A stretch of DNA of 18,216 bases from Casp-actino8 sp044355095 (GTDB taxonomy: Bacteria > Actinomycetota > Acidimicrobiia > Acidimicrobiales > Ilumatobacteraceae). A program made the translations under genes and the position numbers. Of this stretch, positions 1 through 6,640 are shown one piece after another. The stretch spans positions 1 through 18,216 of the forward strand of contig JBIKYT010000043.1 in the NCBI GenBank assembly GCA_044355095.1. The letters are read 5' to 3'. How positions within the stretch are numbered: the first letter of the stretch is position 1; every line of letters starts with the position of its first letter. The notes beneath the pieces were generated by a model. That model made no database searches. It saw only the letters and a program-made list of their open reading frames with translations, and was not told the DNA's origin.

Positions 1-1602
1 GCCTGGAACTTCGCCGATGCCTGGGAGTCGGTCGCCAAAAGGCTTCCAGACGCTCTCGCCCAGCAATACAAAGATGAGACGTACACCTGGACCGATTTCA
101 ATCGACGAGCTAACGGAATCGCCCAAAGTCTGTTAAATGCCGGCGTCAAGCAACAAGACAAAGTCGCGCAATATATGTACAACAGTCCGCAGTACCTGGA
201 AAGTTTGTTTGCGACCTTCAAGGCGGGTCTCGCTCCTGTAAACACCAATTATCGCTACACCGCTGATGAACTGGTGTACATCTGGGACAATGCCGACGTC
301 GTTGCAGTTGTCTTTCACGGGATCTTTGCTGAAACGATTGATCAATTACGGCACCGCGTTCCTCGCGTTGTCTTGTGGTTGTGGGTTGATGACCAAACTG
401 GTGCGTGCCCTGCATGGGCAACCGATTACGCAGCCGCAGCAGGTTCGGGAACATCAACGAATGTCTCGGGATCGTGGGGACGAACTGGCGACGACTTGTT
501 GTTGCTTTATACCGGTGGAACCACTGGTATGCCGAAGGGCGTCATGTGGCGTCAAGAAGATCTTTTCCTCACGCTCGACAGCACCAACAAGAAGCGACTC
601 CCACCAGTCCCTGAAGGTGACCCCATTGGCGAACGTTCCACCAAACCTGGTCCACGCAATTTACCGGCAGCACCATTGATGCATGGAACTGGATTGTTTA
701 ACGCGATGAGCAACTTGATGGTTGCGGGATGCATCGTCACCATGCCAGGTCGCAAGTTTGAACCGACAGAACTGCTTGATGCCGTCGAAAAATATCAAAT
801 CAACTCGATGTCTATTGTTGGAGACGCTTTCGCTAAACCCATTTTGCGAGCCTTAGATGCCGAACCCAATCGTTGGGATCTTTCATCATTGCGAGTCATT
901 GTTTCAAGCGGAGTGATGTTTGCTTCCGAAACGAAAGCTGGTTTGTTACGTCACAGCGAGCGTCTCATCATGGTTGATGCTCTTGGGTCATCTGAAGCCA
1001 TCGGTATGGCTCAGAACACCACGTCGGCAACTGGCGAATCAAAAACTGCTTCATTTGAACTTGGACCCAACACCAAAATTCTCACCGAAGATGGACGCGA
1101 AGTGCAGCCCGGAAGTGACGAGATCGGTCGCGTTGCCCTGAAGGGCAATACACCTATTGGTTACTACAAAGACCCCGAGAAGTCGGCGAAGACTTTCCAG
1201 GTCATTAACGGCGTCCGTTGGTCAATTCCTGGTGATTGGGCCAGCATTGATGCCGACGGCACTGTCCGCCTTTTGGGTCGTGGCAGTCAATGCATCAACA
1301 CTGGCGGCGAAAAGGTGTACCCCGAAGAAGTCGAAGAAGCCCTCAAGTTGCACCCAACGGTGGCAGATGCGGCGGTCGTTGGCATCCCCGACGAACGCTT
1401 CGGACAGGCCATCACCGCCCTCGTCGAGCCCTTGCCGGGCCAAACAATTGTTGAGGCTGATCTCATTGCTTTCATCAAGCAACATCACGCTGCGTACAAA
1501 GCGCCTAAACGAGTGATTTCAGTCGCGACAGTTGGTCGTGCGGGTAACGGGAAACTTGATTACAAGGCGTTGACTGAGATCGCCTTGAAGTCTCTCGGGT
1601 AG
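1..1602 (+). CDS. Acyl-CoA synthetase (fatty/steroid-acid CoA ligase), 5' end outside window
   Basis: The enzyme activates a carboxylic acid with ATP and CoA to an acyl-CoA in the cytoplasm. The frame is open from the first base, so the start lies upstream; 533 residues are present. The ANL-superfamily P-loop YTGGTTGMPKG is at window codons 170-180, followed by GVMWRQED. The core motif DALGSSEAIG and the hinge segment GRGSQCINTGGEKVYPEEVE are present. The C-terminal GNGKLDYK carries the expected catalytic lysine of the mobile domain. The CINTGGEKV.PEEVEEAL stretch and GVMWR after the P-loop are typical of the actinobacterial FadD19/FadD17 group that activates steroid side chains and long-chain acids; the substrate here is inferred. 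The SDR gene follows after 76 bases and an acyl-CoA dehydrogenase after that, which fits a degradative acyl-CoA operon. Confidence 0.93.
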   Translation, partial: AWNFADAWESVAKRLPDALAQQYKDETYTWTDFNRRANGIAQSLLNAGVKQQDKVAQYMYNSPQYLESLFATFKAGLAPVNTNYRYTADELVYIWDNADVVAVVFHGIFAETIDQLRHRVPRVVLWLWVDDQTGACPAWATDYAAAAGSGTSTNVSGSWGRTGDDLLLLYTGGTTGMPKGVMWRQEDLFLTLDSTNKKRLPPVPEGDPIGERSTKPGPRNLPAAPLMHGTGLFNAMSNLMVAGCIVTMPGRKFEPTELLDAVEKYQINSMSIVGDAFAKPILRALDAEPNRWDLSSLRVIVSSGVMFASETKAGLLRHSERLIMVDALGSSEAIGMAQNTTSATGESKTASFELGPNTKILTEDGREVQPGSDEIGRVALKGNTPIGYYKDPEKSAKTFQVINGVRWSIPGDWASIDADGTVRLLGRGSQCINTGGEKVYPEEVEEALKLHPTVADAAVVGIPDERFGQAITALVEPLPGQTIVEADLIAFIKQHHAAYKAPKRVISVATVGRAGNGKLDYKALTEIALKSLG

Positions 1603-1667
1603 CGTCAGATCTGCAGTTTTATAGAAACCACCAATCATCTATTAGTTTTTTCACCCATCACCTATTT

Positions 1668-1672
1668 AGGAG
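1668..1672 (+). promoter_or_regulatory. Shine-Dalgarno AGGAG for the SDR at 1679
   Basis: AGGAG lies six bases before the ATG at 1679, an ideal spacing. It fixes the start of the dehydrogenase. The 1603-1667 spacer is AT-rich with a run of six T at 1645-1651, but I see no hairpin in it. Confidence 0.7.
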
Positions 1673-1678
1673 TTCAAA

Positions 1679-2572
1679 ATGTCAGCACTCGGTTACGACG
1701 GCAAAGTTGCAATTATCACCGGAGCCGGTGGAGGCCTCGGTCGCCAGCACGCTTTGATGATGGCCAAGCGAGGCGCGCTCATCGTCGTCAACGATCTCGG
1801 TGGATCGGTTGACGGAACCGGTGCCAATGCATCAGCGGCACAAGTTGTCGTCGACGAAATCAAGGCCACCGGTGGCGAGGCTGTTGCCGACCACAACTCA
1901 GTCGCCACACCCGAAGGTGGTGCCGCGATCGTTCAGACCGCAATTGACACCTACGGTCGCGTCGACATCGTCATTAACAACGCGGGAATTCTGCGCGACA
2001 AGGCATTCCACAACATGACACCCGATCTGTTGAACCCCGTACTCGACGTTCACTTGAAGGGTGCCTTCTACGTCACCCAGCCTGCTTTTGTGCACATGCG
2101 CGAACAGGGTTACGGCCGCATCATTTCCACATCGTCAGCTGCTGGCGTATTCGGCAACTTCGGACAGACCAATTACGGTGCTGCCAAAATGGGACTTGTT
2201 GGTTTCACTCGCGTGCTCGGCGTCGAAGGTGCCCGTTTCAATATCAAGGCCAACGCCATTGCTCCGCTCGCAATGACCCGTATGACCGAAGACATCTTGG
2301 GTGCGCTCAAAGACAAGCTTGATCCAGGCTTGGTTTCACCTCTCGTTGCCTTCTTGGCCCACGAAGACTGCCCCGTAAGCGGCCAGTTGTTCTCTGTTGG
2401 TGGCGGACGTGTTGCTCATGTGTTCTTGGGAGAAACCAATGGTTTCTATTCACCAACTTTGACTCCCGAAGATGTACAGGACAACTGGGACACCATCACC
2501 AATCGCGACTCATTCTCGGTTCCAAGCAATCTCGGCGAAGAGACCGCATTATTTTTGAATTTCTTTAAGTAA
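1679..2572 (+). CDS. Short-chain dehydrogenase/reductase, MFE-2/17beta-HSD4-like 3-hydroxyacyl-CoA dehydrogenase
   Basis: This is an NAD(P)-dependent oxidoreductase of 297 residues, probably oxidising a 3-hydroxyacyl-CoA to the 3-oxoacyl-CoA. The glycine-rich cofactor loop TGAGGGLG is at residues 14-21, NNAG at 100-103, and the catalytic Ser153, Tyr166 and Lys170 (YGAAK) are in place. The NDLGGSVDGTG segment after the second beta strand and the long C-terminal extension past the usual ~250 residues match the dehydrogenase domain of peroxisomal multifunctional enzyme 2 and its stand-alone actinobacterial relatives used in steroid and fatty-acid catabolism. It sits between a CoA ligase and an acyl-CoA dehydrogenase, which supports a beta-oxidation role. 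The family is secure; the exact substrate is not visible. Confidence 0.92.
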   Translation: MSALGYDGKVAIITGAGGGLGRQHALMMAKRGALIVVNDLGGSVDGTGANASAAQVVVDEIKATGGEAVADHNSVATPEGGAAIVQTAIDTYGRVDIVINNAGILRDKAFHNMTPDLLNPVLDVHLKGAFYVTQPAFVHMREQGYGRIISTSSAAGVFGNFGQTNYGAAKMGLVGFTRVLGVEGARFNIKANAIAPLAMTRMTEDILGALKDKLDPGLVSPLVAFLAHEDCPVSGQLFSVGGGRVAHVFLGETNGFYSPTLTPEDVQDNWDTITNRDSFSVPSNLGEETALFLNFFK

Positions 2573-2610
2573 ACAACTTGCAAATAGCCCGTCAAAGAAA
2601 AGGTGGCACC

Positions 2611-3738
2611 GTGATCACTGTGGACGAATTCGCTCAAGAAGCCAAACAATGGTTGGCTGAAAATAAGCATCTCGCCCCGCGTGATTACGGAGCCATTTGT
2701 CCTCCTGACATGGTGAACGAGGGTCTCGCTTGGCAGAAGCATCTCTATGCATCTGGCAAGGCCGGAATTCACTGGCCCGTTGAATTCGGCGGGCAAGGGT
2801 TAACTGCAGCGCATCAAGCTCAGTGGCTATACGAATGTGCACTGGTTGGGGTTCCTGGAGTTTTCAATATGGTCGGCTTAGTGCTCACCGGCGGTGCAGT
2901 ACAAAAATTCGGGACGCCTGAACAGCAAGCCAAACATCTCAACGCCACCTTGCGCGCCGAACATGTGTGGTGTCAGTTATTCAGCGAACCTGGCGCAGGT
3001 AGTGACTTGGGTTCACTCAGTACCAAAGCCGAGCGCGACGGAGACCGTTACATCGTGAATGGGCAAAAGGTTTGGTGCTCGGGCGGACGCTATAGCAACT
3101 GGGGAATATTGATGGCGCGCACCAACGCCGATGCCCCCAAGCATGAGGGCATCAGTTTCTTCTTGCTTGACATGAGTTTGCCCGGGATTGAAATTCGTCC
3201 GCTCAAGCAAATGACTGGTGAAGCTGAATTTGATGAAGTGTTCTTTACCGATGTTGAAATGCCTGCCGAGGCTCTGCTCGGACCACTTCATGGTGGTTGG
3301 GGTGTTGGCATGGCTGTATTGACGTCAGAGCGCGGCCATATTGGGACAAGTGTCATTTCTCTCGAGCGACGACTCGATTCGATTTCCCGACTTGCTGAAG
3401 GACGCGATCTGTCGCCGACCGAACGACAAGAGATCGTGAAGTTGCTGTCGAAGGGAATGGCCTACAAAGCCATGGCCCAGCGTCAGGGGCCAGTTGCTTC
3501 AACGGCCGCGTCACTCATGAAATTGGGTATCACCGAGATGATGTTTGAGACATCAATGTTGCGCTCCGACATTTCGGGAATGGACTCGCTGCTCGTTGGT
3601 CCAGAAGCCTTCGGAGTGCTGTCAGCACCGGGCGGCCGCATCGCCGGCGGAACGAGTCAGGTGCAACGCAATATCATCGGCGAACGTTTACTTGGTCTCC
3701 CCCGCGAACCATCTGTCAAAAAGCCGGAAAATAACTGA
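2611..3738 (+). CDS. Acyl-CoA dehydrogenase (FadE-type flavoprotein)
   Basis: The enzyme introduces the 2,3 double bond into an acyl-CoA using FAD. From the GTG at 2611 it has 375 residues. That start has AAAAGG eight bases upstream; an in-frame TTG at 2578 also exists but lacks a Shine-Dalgarno sequence. The flavin/substrate segment WCQLFSEPGAGSDLGSL and the C-terminal GGTSQVQRNIIGERLLGLP are diagnostic. At the position of the catalytic glutamate of medium- and short-chain enzymes (YEGT) this protein reads AGGT, so Gly346 replaces Glu. A glutamate is present at the alternative base position used by isovaleryl- and long-chain enzymes (Glu240, in LTSERG). Many actinobacterial FadE pairs for steroid or branched substrates form heteromers, but no second subunit gene is in this window. 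Confidence 0.93.
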   Translation: MITVDEFAQEAKQWLAENKHLAPRDYGAICPPDMVNEGLAWQKHLYASGKAGIHWPVEFGGQGLTAAHQAQWLYECALVGVPGVFNMVGLVLTGGAVQKFGTPEQQAKHLNATLRAEHVWCQLFSEPGAGSDLGSLSTKAERDGDRYIVNGQKVWCSGGRYSNWGILMARTNADAPKHEGISFFLLDMSLPGIEIRPLKQMTGEAEFDEVFFTDVEMPAEALLGPLHGGWGVGMAVLTSERGHIGTSVISLERRLDSISRLAEGRDLSPTERQEIVKLLSKGMAYKAMAQRQGPVASTAASLMKLGITEMMFETSMLRSDISGMDSLLVGPEAFGVLSAPGGRIAGGTSQVQRNIIGERLLGLPREPSVKKPENN

Positions 3739-3767
3739 TCGTCAGGACAAAGAATGGTGAACGAATC

Positions 3768-4025
3768 ATGAATGAGAAATCGACAAAAGACCAGCAACAG
3801 GGCACCAACACAAGGGATATACCCTGGCGACTCGTCAGCTTCGCCATTCTCGTGGCCATCGTCGCAGCCTTCGTCCTGCAGAACCGGGACCGAATGCCCG
3901 TAAACTTCTTATTCTTCGAAATCAACAGTCGTCAGTGGGTCAACCTCATCGTCGCCGTTGCGTTCGGCGTAGTACTTGATCGGTCATTTATCGGTTGGAG
4001 AAAGCGTCGCCGCAAAGACGACTGA
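3768..4025 (+). CDS. LapA-domain (DUF1049) small membrane protein
   Basis: This is an 85-residue protein with two hydrophobic segments, about residues 21-38 and 57-74, joined by LQNRDRMPVNFLFFE. That linker pattern (QN...VNFLF) is the hallmark of the lipopolysaccharide-assembly protein A domain. The family is widespread, including in bacteria without LPS, and its role in actinobacteria is not defined. The N-terminus is hydrophilic and the C-terminus very basic (RKRRRKDD), suggesting that both ends are cytoplasmic. The ATG at 3768 is preceded by GGTGA at 3756-3760; the earlier ATG and GTG at 3754 and 3757 run into a stop at once. It lies 29 bases after the dehydrogenase and 33 before the hydrolase, so it is probably co-transcribed. 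Confidence 0.82.
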   Translation: MNEKSTKDQQQGTNTRDIPWRLVSFAILVAIVAAFVLQNRDRMPVNFLFFEINSRQWVNLIVAVAFGVVLDRSFIGWRKRRRKDD

Positions 4026-4058
4026 GTCTCACTGTCGAGAAATAGTGAGAACCTCATC

Positions 4059-4901
4059 GTGAAAGTCGCATCTACTAACGGCGTCAAAGTCGAAATGTAT
4101 GACATGGGTGGCTCTGGCCCCAACATGTTGCTTTCGCACGCCAACGGATTTCATGGTCGGTGCTGGAAACCCGTTGCCGACAACCTCATTAAGCGCTTTC
4201 ACTGTTATTCATTTGATCATCGCGGTCACGGCGACACCAAGGCTCCCAAAGATTGGAAAGTCGCGTGGGCTGGTTACGGCGCCGATGCCACCGCATGTGC
4301 AAAATCAATCAACGAACCTGGCGGCATCATCGGCGTCGGCCACTCAATGGGCGGGGCAACTCTTCTCATTGCCGCGATCAAAAACCCTGGCCTTTTTCGC
4401 GGACTACTGTTGTATGAACCAATCGTGAAGCCCGATGATGTGCGCATGCCGGCCAATCGACCCAATAACTTGGCTGAGGGTGCGGCGCGACGCAAAAAGA
4501 GTTTCAAATCTTTTGAAGACGCCATTGAGAATTACTCAAACAAAATGCCAATGACTCACTTCACCCCCGAAGCTCTGGAAGCCTACGTTCGCGGTGGTTT
4601 TAGTCAGGCTGACGACGGTTCCGTTCACCTCAAGTGCGACCCCGCCCTCGAGTCCGAGAATTTCCGCAATCCCGAAATTCCTCATCTGTGGAAGAAACTT
4701 TCTGAACTTGATATTCCGGTCTGGGTTTTAAGCGGGCACCCCGAGCCTTTCCAACCATCAGGTTTCGCCGAAGCAATTGCCGACCGTCTTCCGCAGGGTA
4801 ATCACATTGAATACAGCGACCTCGATCACTTTGGGCCTTTTGTTGACCCCATTCGCGTGGCCCGCATCATTGACACCTTTGCCGACACATTGGAACCCTG
4901 A
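4059..4901 (+). CDS. Alpha/beta-fold hydrolase
   Basis: This 280-residue protein has the alpha/beta-hydrolase layout. The oxyanion strand LLSHANGFHG is near residues 26-35, followed by FDHRGHGDT. The nucleophile elbow GHSMGG has Ser96, and the histidine loop LDHFGPF has His257. The acid residue is less clear: after strand 7, where an Asp is usual, the sequence reads GHPEPF, while LLYEPI after strand 6 offers a glutamate. The start is GTG at 4059; upstream ribosome binding is weak, as is common inside an operon. Its stop overlaps the next start by one base (TGATG), implying translational coupling with the PAP2 phosphatase. It could be an esterase, a thioesterase or a C-C bond hydrolase; the substrate is unknown. 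Confidence 0.86.
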   Translation: MKVASTNGVKVEMYDMGGSGPNMLLSHANGFHGRCWKPVADNLIKRFHCYSFDHRGHGDTKAPKDWKVAWAGYGADATACAKSINEPGGIIGVGHSMGGATLLIAAIKNPGLFRGLLLYEPIVKPDDVRMPANRPNNLAEGAARRKKSFKSFEDAIENYSNKMPMTHFTPEALEAYVRGGFSQADDGSVHLKCDPALESENFRNPEIPHLWKKLSELDIPVWVLSGHPEPFQPSGFAEAIADRLPQGNHIEYSDLDHFGPFVDPIRVARIIDTFADTLEP

Positions 4902-5473
4902 TGACCGAAATGGTCGATGGATCAACTCCAGGAACTGGAATCTTCGGTCCATCGGTAGATGCATTTGATCAGCGGGTAGATGAGTTGCTCGAGATTGTGC
5001 GCTCATCAAAAACTGCCGGGCGAGTCTTTTTAGCCGCAAGTCGATTAGGTGACTTCAGCGTGGTCTGGCATCTCATTGCCGCAGCTCGAGCCACTACAAG
5101 TCGCAAACGCGCATCCCAAGGGTTTGCGTTAGCCGCACTACTTGGTGCCGAATCGCTCATCGTCAACCAAGGAGTCAAGCGTCTTTTCAAACGTGATCGC
5201 CCCACGTCAAGTGGAGACGATCGTTTTGAAGTGCGTACGCCTTCGACGAGCAGTTTTCCGAGTGGCCACGCCAGTGCCGCAACATTTGCCGCGGTTGTTC
5301 TGACCACTTTAGATGGCAAGAAATCGGCACCTTTATGGTTTGGGTTGGCCACGATTGTTGGCACTAGCCGGGCATTTGTGCGTATTCATCACGCATCTGA
5401 TGTCATCGGCGGAGCCTTGGTTGGATTGGTGCTTGGACTCGCAGTTCGCCCAATTGTGAAACTGCTCAAGTAA
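4901..5473 (+). CDS. PAP2-superfamily membrane phosphatase
   Basis: This 190-residue protein carries all three PAP2 signature motifs: K93-x6-R100-P101 (KRLFKRDRP), P120-S121-G122-H123 (SFPSGHAS) and S156-R157-x5-H163-x3-D167. Such enzymes dephosphorylate lipid phosphates, for example phosphatidate or undecaprenyl/prenyl pyrophosphate, at the membrane. Hydrophobic segments flank the motifs (about 73-90, 124-136, 145-155 and 168-182). The N-terminal ~60 residues are mostly polar, and fewer helices are visible than in the typical six-helix form. The ATG overlaps the stop of the hydrolase gene by one base. Only four bases separate its stop from that of the convergent lipoprotein gene, so no independent terminator fits between them. 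Confidence 0.88.
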   Translation: MTEMVDGSTPGTGIFGPSVDAFDQRVDELLEIVRSSKTAGRVFLAASRLGDFSVVWHLIAAARATTSRKRASQGFALAALLGAESLIVNQGVKRLFKRDRPTSSGDDRFEVRTPSTSSFPSGHASAATFAAVVLTTLDGKKSAPLWFGLATIVGTSRAFVRIHHASDVIGGALVGLVLGLAVRPIVKLLK

Positions 5474-5477
5474 AGCG

Positions 5478-6614
5478 TTATCTCAAAATTGTTGCTTCAA
5501 CGCTCGCTGTTGCTACTGATTGATCTGAAGTAATTTCCAAAATCTTGATCTGTACATGTTCGTTTGACCATTGGTCACCGCTCAACAGGTCATCACTCAA
5601 AACGGTCTGTCGACGTTCGTATCCGATCTCGCCTACTACTTCAACTTGATGCACGACCACCCGGTCATGAAGCAAATGCTGATTGTCGCCGGAAGCCTTG
5701 ATCAATTCAACTGTCAAGACGATGGAATCGTTGACTGCAACCATGAGTAATCGCGCCCCATCGACTGCGAGATCAGTTTCAGTAGCAACAAGTTCAAAAG
5801 TTCTCGTCCCACTTTCAAGAGACACAATGTGAGTATCTTGCAACCATTTCGCAAGATACATATTGATAGCAAGTGGTCCCGGAGCATTGCGGGTGTCAGG
5901 GAATTTTTCTCGTGGCGCCGCACTATTGCTCATGACATCAACATCGCTGTCATAGATGCCACTGCCAAAACTGTCTACCGATGTACTGCTATGGGGCCAA
6001 TCAAGCGCATGACCCAATTCGTGTTCAACCAAATCCAACGGCGGATTACTTTTCCAATATGGCATGAAGTCTGAAGCACCGATGTACACCGCTCGACGAG
6101 TTTGTTTTGCGGAACAATTCTGTTCACATGGCGCACCAGGCCGACCCCATCCACCGACTGCCACCTCAGTATGTTGCGCGTCGGCAATGACCAATACGCC
6201 ACGAGTAGCAGCAGAAGCTTTGTCTAATGCTCGATCAACACACATTTCCGATTTCTCATCGACGCCAATTGAAACTCCAGAAACAGCGGTGAAGTTTGGT
6301 CGATATTGACCATGCGACCAACGTGAGAAATAGTCCACGACTGGCGCGAGTTCGGCAACAATCTCTGTGCTCGTCAAGTCAAGACGCACATCTATCGGTT
6401 CATACAGGGAGTCTGTGGTGCCTTGTGGTATCTGGCAAACCACCACTTCCCAGGGGTCTATCCCAACCGAGATATCAGCAAACTTTGCGGCCGTTGCAAA
6501 CATTGTTTGTACAGGGTCGGCAGCAAAAGACTCTGTGACCTGCCCTTCATCGCCACAGCCAGCAATTGCCATAGTTGACAAGCCGACAGCAACTATTGCG
6601 CCCAGAAATTTCAT
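5478..6614 (-). CDS. Metzincin-like zinc metalloprotease lipoprotein
   Basis: This is a predicted secreted, lipid-anchored protease of 378 residues. The start is the ATG at 6614 because it gives a clean lipoprotein signal peptide (MKFLGAIVAVGL...) ending in the lipobox AIAGC, with Cys20 as the lipidated residue. The open frame reaches 6839, but the extra 75 residues are hydrophilic and overlap the divergent gene. The zinc motif HELGHALDWPH is at residues 198-208 (ligands His198, His202 and His208; catalytic Glu199). A methionine in DVMSNS (Met228) fits the metzincin Met-turn. The usual glycine of HExxHxxGxxH is Asp205 here. Four cysteines (60, 125, 163 and 167) could form disulfides. The region after about 265 is beta-rich and unassigned. 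I do not recognise a named family. Confidence 0.83.
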   Translation of the reverse strand: MKFLGAIVAVGLSTMAIAGCGDEGQVTESFAADPVQTMFATAAKFADISVGIDPWEVVVCQIPQGTTDSLYEPIDVRLDLTSTEIVAELAPVVDYFSRWSHGQYRPNFTAVSGVSIGVDEKSEMCVDRALDKASAATRGVLVIADAQHTEVAVGGWGRPGAPCEQNCSAKQTRRAVYIGASDFMPYWKSNPPLDLVEHELGHALDWPHSSTSVDSFGSGIYDSDVDVMSNSAAPREKFPDTRNAPGPLAINMYLAKWLQDTHIVSLESGTRTFELVATETDLAVDGARLLMVAVNDSIVLTVELIKASGDNQHLLHDRVVVHQVEVVGEIGYERRQTVLSDDLLSGDQWSNEHVQIKILEITSDQSVATASVEATILR

Positions 6615-6623
6615 CCCCCTTGA

Positions 6624-6633
6624 ACCGTAGCCT
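6624..6633. promoter_or_regulatory. Putative divergent promoter core with overlapping -10 elements
   Basis: The two start codons (6614 on -, 6641 on +) are 26 bases apart. On the + strand TAGCCT (6628-6633) ends seven bases before the ATG of the acyltransferase. On the - strand TACGGT (6629 down to 6624) ends nine bases before the ATG of the lipoprotein. The two hexamers share the central TA. Both fit the loose actinobacterial -10 pattern TANNNT. No convincing -35 elements are seen. This is a pattern-based prediction. Confidence 0.4.
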
Positions 6634-6640
6634 GAAAGAT

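Noticed and set aside
1645..1651. T-run after the CoA ligase as an intrinsic terminator
   Set aside because: No stable stem precedes it. The SDR follows closely with a good ribosome-binding site, so read-through is likely.
4969..5364. 131-codon - strand open frame
   Set aside because: It is antisense to the PAP2 phosphatase, whose three catalytic motifs are clear in the + frame.
6575..6640. 22-residue upstream extension of the acyltransferase frame
   Set aside because: It lies inside the lipoprotein signal-peptide region on the other strand. The family normally begins around the MSDAEGLMWRLD segment just after 6641.
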